Assembly (NCBI RefSeq): GCF_000355905.1
Contig: NZ_APLF01000002.1
Coordinates: 1 to 64,000, forward strand
Source: Psychroflexus gondwanensis ACAM 44
GTDB lineage: Bacteria > Bacteroidota > Bacteroidia > Flavobacteriales > Flavobacteriaceae
Direction of reading: 5' to 3'
Length of the DNA stretch: 64,000 bases
Shown here: piece after piece, positions 17,079-24,941 of the stretch
Position numbering within the stretch: position 1 is the stretch's first letter
Layout: every line of letters begins with the position of its first letter
Made by a program: the position numbers and the translations under genes
The notes under the pieces: model-generated
Database searches by the model: none
What the model was told of the DNA's origin: nothing
The model's input: the letters and a program-made list of their open reading frames with translations, nothing else

Positions 17079-18282
17079 CTATAAAAAACGATATCCCAGC
17101 ACAAATGAAGTTGAAGAATAATTTGAGGTTCTTATAGAATATTCACCCAAAAGATCACGACTCGATTGATAACGAATTTCAAAACTATAGCGGTCTTTGA
17201 CTCTTAAGCCAAGTCCCAAAAAAGAATTGAATTCAGATCCTATATCTAGTCTAGGTCCTGTGGTTCCCACAATTTCTGAGTCAATAGCAATTGCATAGGT
17301 AAATCCTGCGTTGAAAAAAACTTGTAAATCTGAACTAAAAAACAGGTAGTACCTCACTCCAAGTGGAATTTCAATAGCGGTGTAATCGACTTCTCTATAG
17401 CTATCGGTTAGGAAGGTTTCTTTGTCTTTCCTAGAGGAATAGTTATAATAGGTAGGCTCTAAAGTTAGAGACCATTTTTGATTGTTGAAAGGTAAAACAA
17501 GCTCTGCTTCAAGTCCTATCCTGAAACTAAATTCTGAATCAAATGAGGTATCTTGTGAGCTGATTTCCCCGGCTGTGGATAGAGATGCTATTTGAATTCC
17601 TGGACGAATAGACAGGAAAAAACTCTGTTCAGACTTCGCTCGCTCGTAGGTTATATAGGAAGCGGCCTTACAAGAATTGTATATCTTAAACAATTCTGTG
17701 ATTTCTTTTTCTTTATACTCCAGATTTTTCAGCTTGGATTCTGAAACTTCTTCACACTTTAAGGCGTTTAATAGCTGCTGGCGAAAATTATTATTTTCTC
17801 TAACTTTTTTGGAATTTGTTTAAGTATTTCTTATAGATCAATTGCTGAATAGGACCTTGATCCATCTTGTAAAAGTATTTGATATAACTTCCCTCAGAGT
17901 AGTTATAAAGCGAAGCATCTTCACTCGCTAAGAGTGTTTTTAAGAAAAGGCGTTGGTTAACAAAATTGGGTGTTCTCGTATTATCGAGTTCTGTAAGCTT
18001 ATCATCTGATGTGTCTATATCCACGTTAACAGAAACGTATCTTGAGGAGTCTAGAATTTCAAAGAGAAGGATGTCTTTGGCCAAAAGAGTTCTCTCAGCT
18101 CCATTTTTAGACGCCTTAAAATTAATTTGATCTGGGTTACCTCTCCAGTCATAGTCTTTAATCAAACCTTGAATGGTGTCTTGATTGGTTGTGATATAAT
18201 AGCCAGGTTTAAATGTGGTTTGCGTATAGGACTTTAGACCACATAAAAATACTAGAAATGTAATGAGAACGTATTTCATCAA
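17079..18282 (-). pseudogene. Outer-membrane beta-barrel gene split by a one-base frameshift
   Basis: Two frames, 18282-17800 (signal peptide, then a soluble domain [19 protein letters not shown]) and 17693-17079 (a barrel ending SSTSFVLGYRFL), are joined by an intervening reading NNNFRQQLLNALKCEE and KLKNLEYKEKEI that fits without gaps if one A is removed from the run of six at 17805-17810. The full product would be about 400 residues: an N-terminal domain followed by an outer-membrane barrel, a layout common in flavobacteria. No other damage is visible, so this could be a recent mutation, phase variation or a sequence error. Confidence 0.75.
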
Positions 18283-18359
18283 AATAAGTTTAGTTTAAAA
18301 AAGTAATGTGTCACATCTGGTATGAAAATGAATTATTGAAGATACTCTTTTTTTAAGGT

Positions 18360-18668
18360 CTATAACATAAATCGTTCTTTTCCCCAAGTGTCTAGGCTTT
18401 TTAAAATAGAGTCTAGTGATTGTCCTTCTGGAGTTAGAGTATAGTCGACTCTTGGGGGGACTTCTGGATAGACTGTTCTGTGGATAAGCCCATCTTTTTC
18501 TAATTCGCGAACCGTTTGGGTAAACATCTTATTGGAGATTTCAGGAATTTTTTTCTGTAGGATACCAGATCGAAGCGGTCCGTCTAAAAGGTGAAATAAT
18601 ACTAGCGGTTTCCACTTTGTACCGATGATCTGCATTGTGAGGTGTAAAGGACAAAAAATTTTAGACAT
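18360..18668 (-). CDS. HxlR-family transcriptional regulator
   Basis: A 102-residue winged-helix regulator of the HxlR/YodB type: IIGTKWKPLVLFHLLDGPLRSGIL, IPEISNKMFTQTVRELEKDGLIHR, then the beta-wing VPPRVDYTLTPEGQSL. The Cys at position 6, before the DNA-binding core, sits where YodB/HypR proteins carry a thiol that senses electrophiles or disulfide stress. It is divergent to the VOC gene at 18791 and probably controls it. Confidence 0.88.
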   Translation of the reverse strand: MSKIFCPLHLTMQIIGTKWKPLVLFHLLDGPLRSGILQKKIPEISNKMFTQTVRELEKDGLIHRTVYPEVPPRVDYTLTPEGQSLDSILKSLDTWGKERFML

Positions 18669-18790
18669 TCTTAGATTTTAACGTATTGATTATCAACAAT
18701 TAACTCGTTTAGTACCCTATATAACATTTAGGTAACATATTGTTTAAGAGGTGAATATATCCTTAATTTGCACTTTAAAAAAGAAAAAGC
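18669..18790. promoter_or_regulatory. Shared intergenic region of hxlR-like and VOC genes
   Basis: The 122 bases between the divergent genes contain TTTAGGTAACATATTGTTTAAG and a TTAACGTATTGATTATCAAC stretch with partial inverted symmetry, suitable for an HxlR dimer. TAATTTGC directly upstream of the VOC gene resembles the Bacteroidetes -7 box TAnnTTTG. Assignment is tentative. Confidence 0.35.
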
Positions 18791-19303
18791 ATGAAAACAA
18801 AAGAAAATTATCCAAAGTCCTTTTCCCATATAGGTCTTACTGTTCCCAATATCCAAGAGGCTGTAAAGTTTTACTCAGATGTTATGGGATGGTATACTAT
18901 TATGAAGCCCTCTTTGGTCAAAAAAGAAAGTGATACAGCTATAGGTATGATGTGTATTGATGTGTTTGGTGAAGAATGGGATACCTTCGAAATTGCACAT
19001 ATGTCCACCTCCGATGGGACTGGCATTGAGTTGTTTTGCTTTCCTCACGGAGATAAAGCCGCTCCTGAATTTAAGCCTTTCAACACTGGCCTTTTTCATT
19101 TTTGCATACAAGATCCAAATATTGAAGATCTCATTGATAGCATAGTAGCCCATGGTGGAAAACAGCGTATGCCAATAAGAGAATATTACCCAAAGGATAA
19201 ACCCTTTAAAATGTGCTATGTCGAAGATCCGTTTGGGATCGTCTTTGAAATTTACACCCATAGTTATGAATTGACCTATTCCTCTGGAGCTTATTCAGAA
19301 TAA
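18791..19303 (+). CDS. VOC (glyoxalase/bleomycin resistance) family protein
   Basis: A 170-residue vicinal-oxygen-chelate protein: SHIGLTVPNIQEAVKFYSDVMGW at the N-terminus, GIELFCFP in the middle, then FHFCIQDPNIEDLID and MCYVEDPFGIVFEIYTHSYEL. Possible metal ligands are His13, Glu77, His98 and Glu154 (approximate). VOC proteins isomerise or degrade small molecules or bind toxic electrophiles; the substrate is unknown. Pairing with an HxlR regulator suggests a role in response to reactive compounds. Confidence 0.85.
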   Translation: MKTKENYPKSFSHIGLTVPNIQEAVKFYSDVMGWYTIMKPSLVKKESDTAIGMMCIDVFGEEWDTFEIAHMSTSDGTGIELFCFPHGDKAAPEFKPFNTGLFHFCIQDPNIEDLIDSIVAHGGKQRMPIREYYPKDKPFKMCYVEDPFGIVFEIYTHSYELTYSSGAYSE

Positions 19304-19492
19304 GTAAACCTGAAATTATTGCAATTTAATGGATAGTGAACCTTACTTAGAGAATAGATTCAAACCACTTGTTTTGTGTCCCTATTTTAAGAACTGGGAT
19401 TATACAAGACTTTCTTATCCATTTTAAAACTCTTAGCTTTTATTAGGAAACCGATAAGAATTCATTCTATAATTATTTTATAAGTTTGCAGC

Positions 19493-19873
19493 TTGAAAGA
19501 ACTTCAAAATATAAAACCCTCGAGATCTCTATTCCCAATAATTGGGTTAGCGTTCTTGTTGTTGCTTTCTCCTTGCAAGGTTAGAAACTTTATTCAAGCA
19601 GAGCTTGGCGTTCCTCAAACTGAAGTCGCCAACCGAAGTCAAACCTCACTAAGCAGCTCAAATTGCAGCATCTCTGAGGTCGTTACAACTCCCATCTCCA
19701 AAATAGACTCTTCGACTCAGGAGGCTCCTGTATTCGCCGCGAAACACTTCGATTTAGATATTCATCGCATTGCGGTATCCAAAGCGGCTGGACATTTTCA
19801 TAAAGAAAGAAACCTCTCGGTTTCTTCAATTCCCCTTTATATTTTATACAAAAACTTTAAGGCGTTTCTATAA
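19493..19873 (+). CDS. Small membrane-anchored protein usually found ahead of metal efflux genes
   Basis: A 126-residue protein starting at TTG 19493, with one hydrophobic segment (SLFPIIGLAFLLLLSPCKVRNFIQ) followed by a Ser/Thr-rich stretch with one Cys and a C-terminal LYILYKNFKAFL. The segment SPCKVRNFIQAELGVPQTEV is, from memory, shared by small proteins preceding CusA-type heavy-metal efflux genes in flavobacteria; that is recollection, not a search. The efflux genes are absent here. TAAGTTTG at 19480-19487 matches the Bacteroidetes -7 box and lies about six bases before the TTG, which would make the message nearly leaderless. Confidence 0.55.
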   Translation: MKELQNIKPSRSLFPIIGLAFLLLLSPCKVRNFIQAELGVPQTEVANRSQTSLSSSNCSISEVVTTPISKIDSSTQEAPVFAAKHFDLDIHRIAVSKAAGHFHKERNLSVSSIPLYILYKNFKAFL

Positions 19874-19988
19874 ATAGCTTCAGTTATTAGTTAATGTTAT
19901 CAGTTTTTAAGAACTGATATTGTATTAATGAATAGAAACTTAAAATGACATTTCAAAAAAAAACCTTGAAGTTAGCTACAAATCTGTA

Positions 19989-20348
19989 GTGATACTTCGC
20001 ATCATGCTCAGTCTAATTTTTATAGTAGCGAGCGCAAGCCATTTTTTTAATATCGAAAAAACCGTAAGCAGAATAGAAAATGCAAATATGGGTTTTATTG
20101 GAAATAGTTTGGGATCCCCCGAAACAGCTGTAATTCTATCAGGAATTGTAATGTTCGTCGCAGGGGTTTCACTTCTTATTGGCTTTAAAACTCGAATTGC
20201 TGCTCTGGTATTACTTGCGGTATTAATTCCAATTACTTTGACCATTCAAGTTGGTCAAATGGCAACTTTGGGTCCGCTTTTTAAGAATATAGCCCTACTT
20301 GGCGGACTTCTTTTTTTTAGTATTAATTCAAAAATTCAAAAACAATGA
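19989..20348 (+). CDS. DoxX family membrane protein
   Basis: A four-helix membrane protein of about 119 residues (IMLSLIFIVASASHFFNIEKTV, AVILSGIVMFVAGVSLLIGF, IAALVLLAVLIPITLTI, ALLGGLLFFSIN). The start is unclear: GTG 19989 or ATG 20004 work, but an ATG at 19945 begins a natural-looking N-terminus that is out of frame by one base across the A9 run at 19955-19963. The stop overlaps the next ATG (ATGA). First gene of a DoxX-DsrE-DoxDA operon, so a role in membrane sulfur or quinone redox is likely. Confidence 0.72.
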   Translation: MILRIMLSLIFIVASASHFFNIEKTVSRIENANMGFIGNSLGSPETAVILSGIVMFVAGVSLLIGFKTRIAALVLLAVLIPITLTIQVGQMATLGPLFKNIALLGGLLFFSINSKIQKQ

Positions 20349-20767
20349 AAAATTCAATTATAGTGACCACGACCTTGTTCCTTTTATTATTTGGAACAAT
20401 CCAATTACAAGCTCAAGATTTCAATCCAAAAAAGAATAATTATGTAGTGCTTTCTAAAAACATTCAACAGCTTCAACCGGTTATACTCACTGCTAAAGGA
20501 TTAGCAATGGAAGACGGGAAAAAATACGGCGATTTTTATATGATTATTTGTGGTAAAACCGTAGATGATATTCCAAACAACACTGATTTTATTCAACTTC
20601 TGAAAAAAGCCAAAGCACAAAACCTAAAGGTTTTTGTTTGTGGTATTTCTCTAAATAAATTCAACATAAGTCCAGACCAAATGCCAGACAATCTGGAAAT
20701 CACTAAAAATGGTATTCTGTATGGATTTCAGCTTACCAAAAAGGGATTTATTACGCTAACTATTTAA
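20345..20767 (+). CDS. DsrE-like family protein, exported
   Basis: A 140-residue protein with a signal peptide (SIIVTTTLFLLLFGTIQLQAQ) and a DsrE/F-like domain: VVLSKNIQQLQPVILTAKGLA, then YGDFYMIICGKTVDDI, and LKVFVCGISLNKFNIS with Cys residues near 77 and 100. DsrE/TusD-type proteins carry persulfide sulfur on such a Cys. A periplasmic DsrE between two DoxX/DoxD proteins suggests that it hands thiol sulfur to or from the membrane partner; this is inference from context. Confidence 0.75.
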   Translation: MKNSIIVTTTLFLLLFGTIQLQAQDFNPKKNNYVVLSKNIQQLQPVILTAKGLAMEDGKKYGDFYMIICGKTVDDIPNNTDFIQLLKKAKAQNLKVFVCGISLNKFNISPDQMPDNLEITKNGILYGFQLTKKGFITLTI

Positions 20768-20777
20768 TGATCAAGAA

Positions 20778-21794
20778 ATGAAAAATATCAGTATAAAGAA
20801 CGATGCAGGCCTTTTAGCGCTTGCACTAAGATTAGTAGTGGGTTGGACTTACTTTTCAGCCTTATGGAGGAGAACCGCCTTAGCCAATAAACTCGACCCC
20901 GAACTTCCTGGATATATTGGCGAAAAGTTCAATCACTTTTTACCCAATGCCCTCGGCATTAAACCTATTATTCAATATTTAGTAGAAAACCCAGATATAC
21001 TTTGGATAAACATGGTGATTTTTACCATAGTGGAAGGTATTGTGGGTTTATTAATCATGTTTGGGTTTTTTACTCGACTTATGAGTATAGGGGTCTTTGG
21101 CTTGGCTATGGGTATTCTTCTTGGCTCAGGTTGGATAGGAACTACCTGTCTGGATGAATGGCAAATAGGGGTATTGGGAATTGCCACGGGCTTTGTTTTA
21201 TTCCTAACCGGAAGTGGTAAATATTCCTTGGATCATTACCTGATGAAAAAGGATATTGCTTTCACCAAAACCAAATGGTTTGCGTGGATAGGTTCAGGGG
21301 TATTGCCTATTAAAGAAAGTATATTTCCAAAAGTAGTGCTTGTCGGCTCTTTATTAATTTTTGGAATGACCTTAATGACCAATCAAGTATTTCATGGTGG
21401 ATTATGGGGAACGCTACATAATAAATCTGTAAAACCAAAACTTGAAATAACAGAGGCTAACATTAGCAACAGTACGCTTTCGTTCGATGTCTTTAGAGTT
21501 GAAGGTGTAGATGTGTATGGCTCTTGGGTTATCCGTATCGAGTTATTTGATGAAGACAACAACAAGGTTCTTGATTATTCTCAGGAAGACTTGGCGTCTC
21601 TAAAGGAAGCTAGTATTGCAAACTATTATGTTGCTGAGATAAAACCAGGCAAACACAGTTTAATTGTGCCCTTGGGCGCAAAAGCAAAAATGAATTTAAA
21701 GCATAACAGCTTAGCCGATTTGCCTTCGGGAATTTACACTGTAAAAATGACAGACATTAGCGGAGCTTTTTGGGAACATGAGGTTAAAAATTAA
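20778..21794 (+). CDS. Thiosulfate:quinone oxidoreductase-like DoxDA fusion
   Basis: A 338-residue protein joining a DoxD-like membrane domain (about residues 8-150, helices such as ALALRLVVGWTYFSALWRR and MVIFTIVEGIVGLLIMFGFF) to a C-terminal extracytoplasmic domain (about 200-338, beginning VFHGGLWGTLHNKSVKP) that corresponds to DoxA. In Acidianus, DoxD and DoxA form thiosulfate:quinone oxidoreductase, which makes tetrathionate and passes electrons to quinone. It starts ten bases after the DsrE-like gene. Substrate in this organism is inferred. A terminator follows at 21822. Confidence 0.78.
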   Translation: MKNISIKNDAGLLALALRLVVGWTYFSALWRRTALANKLDPELPGYIGEKFNHFLPNALGIKPIIQYLVENPDILWINMVIFTIVEGIVGLLIMFGFFTRLMSIGVFGLAMGILLGSGWIGTTCLDEWQIGVLGIATGFVLFLTGSGKYSLDHYLMKKDIAFTKTKWFAWIGSGVLPIKESIFPKVVLVGSLLIFGMTLMTNQVFHGGLWGTLHNKSVKPKLEITEANISNSTLSFDVFRVEGVDVYGSWVIRIELFDEDNNKVLDYSQEDLASLKEASIANYYVAEIKPGKHSLIVPLGAKAKMNLKHNSLADLPSGIYTVKMTDISGAFWEHEVKN

Positions 21795-21864
21795 GCTTCT
21801 CCCCAACTGAATAGAATTGATAAAAAGCGGCTTTAGTAGTGATCTAAAGCCGCTTTTTTATGCT
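21763..21864. repeat. Duplicated segment A, copy 1 (gene end plus terminator)
   Basis: These 102 bases, covering the last codons of the DoxDA gene and its terminator, are repeated at 27345-27446 with only a few mismatches. The copy carries no function for a gene at the second site apart from the hairpin, so copy 1 is the original. Confidence 0.85.
21822..21859 (+). terminator. Terminator of the DoxX-DsrE-DoxDA operon
   Basis: An inverted repeat AAAAAGCGGCTTTA / TAAAGCCGCTTTTT with a short loop and a T run. It also works on the minus strand and so may serve the 21900 gene. Confidence 0.75.
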
Positions 21865-21899
21865 TAATACTAAGTATAGGCCAGGTTATATATCTATTT

Positions 21900-22454
21900 T
21901 TATGGTATGACATAGTATACGATATCGGAAATTTTGTTGTTGCTATCCAAGCTTATAGAAATTGGACTGCAATATCCATCTTCTCTTATGATAGACACAA
22001 ATTTATGCTTGTTTTTCCCTGTATCTATAACATATTCTATTGAATTTAGTTTTGAAATTGGATCGCCTATTTTAAGGTAAACCCCATTAATGTTTATATC
22101 GTTAGTTTCTAAACGTCCAATTTCAAACTTCTGATTATTGGAATCGTCTGAAAATGCTATCATAAGTCCTGAATTGTAATTAAAGACTCTCTGTGGTTCA
22201 CCAATTTCAAAGCCATAAATTTCAATAGTCACTGCATTTGGTTTTTTGGCTTTATTATCTTTCCAGAGCGAAGCTTTGTTTAGAACCAAATCGTTCAAAA
22301 TCTTAATATCTGCATTAGATTCTTTTATATCTTTAAAGTAAGTATCTCCGAACTTTATTTGATCGTATTCATCGTTATTCAAAACTGTATACCCTGACTG
22401 AGAATAGCCGATAATACAGCTTAATAGTAAAAAAATAACAAACATTTTTTTCAT
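21900..22454 (-). CDS. Exported protein of unknown function
   Basis: About 184 residues. The ATG at 22454 gives MKKMFVIFLLLSCIIGYSQS, a signal peptide ending around GYSQ; the frame opens nine bases earlier (MNI). The mature part reads YDQIKFGDTYFKDIKE and GVYLKIGDPISKLNSIEYVID with a C-terminal beta-rich end (NNKISDIVYYVIP). The last part resembles small flavobacterial periplasmic proteins of the SmpA/OmlA-like type (GDPISKL..), but I cannot name a family. It lies between repeated segments A1 and B1 and has no counterpart between A2 and B2, so it was gained or lost with the rearrangement. Confidence 0.65.
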   Translation of the reverse strand: MKKMFVIFLLLSCIIGYSQSGYTVLNNDEYDQIKFGDTYFKDIKESNADIKILNDLVLNKASLWKDNKAKKPNAVTIEIYGFEIGEPQRVFNYNSGLMIAFSDDSNNQKFEIGRLETNDININGVYLKIGDPISKLNSIEYVIDTGKNKHKFVSIIREDGYCSPISISLDSNNKISDIVYYVIP

Positions 22455-22475
22455 GATATTCAATTCAAATTAATA

Positions 22476-22623
22476 GGTTGATAATTCTAGATCTGACTTC
22501 AAACTTAACGATAATTACAAAACTCAATAATTCTAAACTATTGATTTTGAGTTTAAAATAAGTTTTAAAACAACAAAACCCCAATATACACTTGGTATAT
22601 GATGGTTTATAGAGGAGTCGGTG
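22476..22623. repeat. Duplicated segment B, copy 1 (truncated ssrA end)
   Basis: This stretch repeats 27568-27728, including the AATTCTAAACTAT element, the hairpin AATATACACTTGGTATAT and the last bases of ssrA (GGAGTCGG). Identity is lower than for segment A, about 80% with small gaps. It is a dead copy of the tmRNA 3' end and terminator. Confidence 0.8.
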
Positions 22624-22868
22624 ACAACGATTATATTTTTAACTTTCTAGTGTCAGTAGGGTTTTCAAAAGACACTGTTTTTAGGGGTCTTCTAAGCCTT
22701 TTTGTATGAAAACTTAACATTAACTACAATATATGTCATATTACGATGCACTCTAAATGATTTGGTCAAAGAATAGAAAACACAAGCAATTCACAGTTTA
22801 TTAAAGCATATTTTTAATGTTAAAACTTTTAAGACGATAAAAAATCCCTTTGATTAGAGTTTTTAAAA

Positions 22869-22900
22869 TATAGATAACACAACTTATTGTGTTATCTATA
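22869..22900. repeat. 14-bp hairpin with GATAACACA core
   Basis: Perfect arms at 22869-22882 and 22887-22900 with a four-base loop. The core GATAACACA and its complement equal those of the 6766-6809 hairpin. It stands 18 bases before a pseudogene start, and a TTGGCAAG-type sequence follows (22903) whose inverse CTTGCCAA lies just after that gene (24061). Together they look like the boundaries of a gene-cassette-like unit. Confidence 0.55.
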
Positions 22901-22918
22901 AGGTTGGCAAGAATATCT

Positions 22919-24052
22919 ATGAAAATGAGAACTATAATTTTAATTTTTTTAATAAGTCTTACTAAACTTTCATTTGCTCAAATTGAGAGTAATACTTACC
23001 AATTGAATACATTAGAAAACCTATTGACAGATGACGTGAAGAAAATTATTTCATATAACATTGAGAATAAAAGTGTTGTATTTTTTAGGAGAATCAGCAC
23101 ATCATATGGGTTCTGATTTTTTAGCTAAAACTGAGTTTGTAAAATATCTGGTTAATGAAAAAGGCTACAAAGATATCGTTTTTGAAAGCGATTTTTTTGG
23201 ATTGTACTTGACCATAAAAAATATAACATTTTTCCTCATTGGACACGATCTGAACAATGTCAAGATTTATTCAGATTTTTAGAGGTACATGATGTTACAC
23301 TATGGGGACTCGATAATTATACAAATTCATATTATACCTACCATAATTTTGCACAAAAGCTAAATGATTATTTAAAGGGAAAGAATATTAATGTAGATGA
23401 TAGATTCATTAAATTAACCGATAAATCAATTAAAACGGCTGGTGATGAATTAAATAAAGATGAAGTCAAATTTCTGTTAGGTACCATTGATGTTTTATTA
23501 TCAAATGAAAAAATTGACCCACTTTGGCACTAATTTTTAGAAAGCTTTCAAAGTGCGGTAGAAATTTATACTATTCATAGCATTAGAAAAGAAGGTATTC
23601 CGATAAGAGATAAACAAATGGCTAAAAATCTTGATTTTCTTGTAAAGAAATTTCCTGAAAAGAAATTTTTAGTCTGGGTAGCGAATGCGCATATGTCAAA
23701 AGTTGAAAGTGAATTTATGGAAGGACAGACAATGGGATATGATTTTGTAAAATTAAATCCTGATATTTCTTATCATCTTGCCTTTACCTATATTCACATG
23801 CCGTGGATTAAAAAGAGAAAAATAGAGAAAGCTCAAATGAATAAATATAACCTGCTCCATTATTTACCAGATACAACAGGAAATTATTTTATTGATTCCA
23901 AAGCATTAATAAAGGCATATCCAAAATTTTCAAATAAAGATTATGAAAGCTTTTTCGGATTAAATAGTAATGAAGCAAATTGGTTTGAACAATTTGATGC
24001 TTTGATCTTTATTGGAAAAGGTATAAGATCAAATTTAATTGAGTACGAGTAA
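22919..24052 (+). pseudogene. Erythromycin-esterase-family gene, broken by two frameshifts and a stop
   Basis: Reading across frames gives a signal peptide (MKMRTIILIFLISLTKLSFAQ), then GESAHHMGSDFLAKTEFVKYLVNEKGYKDIVFESDFFG, the GESxHG..E and ...FE signatures of Ere-type hydrolases, then FRFLEVHDVTLWGLDNY, and KKFLVWVANAHMSK (the conserved ANAH His). The first frameshift lies at a T6 run (23081-23086, five Ts expected), the second near 23213, and TAA at 23531 interrupts the third part. The gene is dead. The family hydrolyses macrolide lactones in a few cases, but many members act on other esters. Confidence 0.75.
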
Positions 24053-24941
24053 GGGATACTCTTGCCAACATCAGTTAAGCTCAATCAGGTGGTCCCTGGT
24101 TCGAGTCAAAGTGGGACCAAATGCATAATCCGTAAAACACAACATATAAGCGTTTTATGGATTTTTTATTATGGCTTGTGCCGACGATTGTACCGCACTA
24201 AATTTCGTTTCTATTGATTATGACTAATTGTTGCTAATCTACAAAGGAAAAATTCTAGCTTTTTTAGATCTATAAACTATGCCTGAAGGATATTATTTTT
24301 GCATTGACCGATTCTGATGTGGAATTAATGTCCCTGCTTATAAAATATTTTAGGATTGATCTATAACGGAGTGATATTAGTGACGATGGTATTGGGCGCT
24401 CTAAAATCACTATTTTCCAAATCTTTGTAACAATGTGCCAGTTTTTTATAGTTAACGGCATAGAAGTACCCAATAGTATGGCAATCGAGAGTCGTAGTTC
24501 CTACTAAACTAGTTTAACAAAGAAGCGAGCTCGGTGGTCATTCAGGTTCCCTTTGCTGCTAAATTCCGATCTCTTTGGATAACTTTTTTAGTTATTTTGT
24601 CTATCCAACTAAACCATTTTACGCGAAGATATATTTTGTATCCGTGTAGTGGAAGCTTGAAAAGTGACTTCTTTGGTAAAACTTTTAGTTATTTATACTC
24701 GCAAGGTTTCTTCTTTTGGCTTGATATTCCGTTCTTCTAAATAAAAATAAAGAACCGTTTCACTTTATTTCTTATTTTTACTAAATCAAAATGATCCAGT
24801 AAAAATTGTTTCAACAAAAGCATTATTAAATCTAGATCTTACTCAATTTCAAAATAAATATCTTGATTTTCTTGGGATGACTTCTGCTTATTGCTTATAT
24901 TGTAATTGTCCATATATAATTCGCGAATACATAAATATGAG
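24053..24941. other. Relic-rich spacer
   Basis: Nearly 900 bases without an intact gene. It begins with a tRNA-3'-end-like sequence (24091-24119) followed by an imperfect hairpin ATCCGTAAAAC / GTTTTATGGAT and a T run (24127-24171), which looks like a tRNA terminator. Further fragments near 24270-24480 are too broken to name. Confidence 0.45.
24091..24119 (+). other. tRNA 3'-end-like remnant (possible attachment-site scrap)
   Basis: GGTCCCTGGTTCGAGTC followed by ...GTGGGACCA looks like a T arm, acceptor 3' strand and CCA of a tRNA. The T stem pairs poorly (CCTGG against CAAAG) and no anticodon arm precedes it, so it is not a functional tRNA. It fits a decayed integration-site duplicate. Call is tentative. 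Confidence 0.4.

Larger units (their letters stand above)
22464..22918. other. Spacer with ssrA-end copy and hairpin
   Basis: About 450 bases with no intact gene. It contains segment B1 and, further on, the 22869 hairpin ahead of the esterase-like pseudogene. Between them nothing is recognised. Confidence 0.45.

Noticed and set aside
22869-24119. Integron attC-type recombination sites around the esterase pseudogene
   Set aside because: The inverted sequences do not show the RYYYAAC/GTTRRRY pair in the right places, and no integrase is present, so an integron cassette cannot be claimed.
24091-24119. A functional tRNA gene
   Set aside because: The T stem does not pair and there is no anticodon or D arm of proper spacing; kept only as a remnant.
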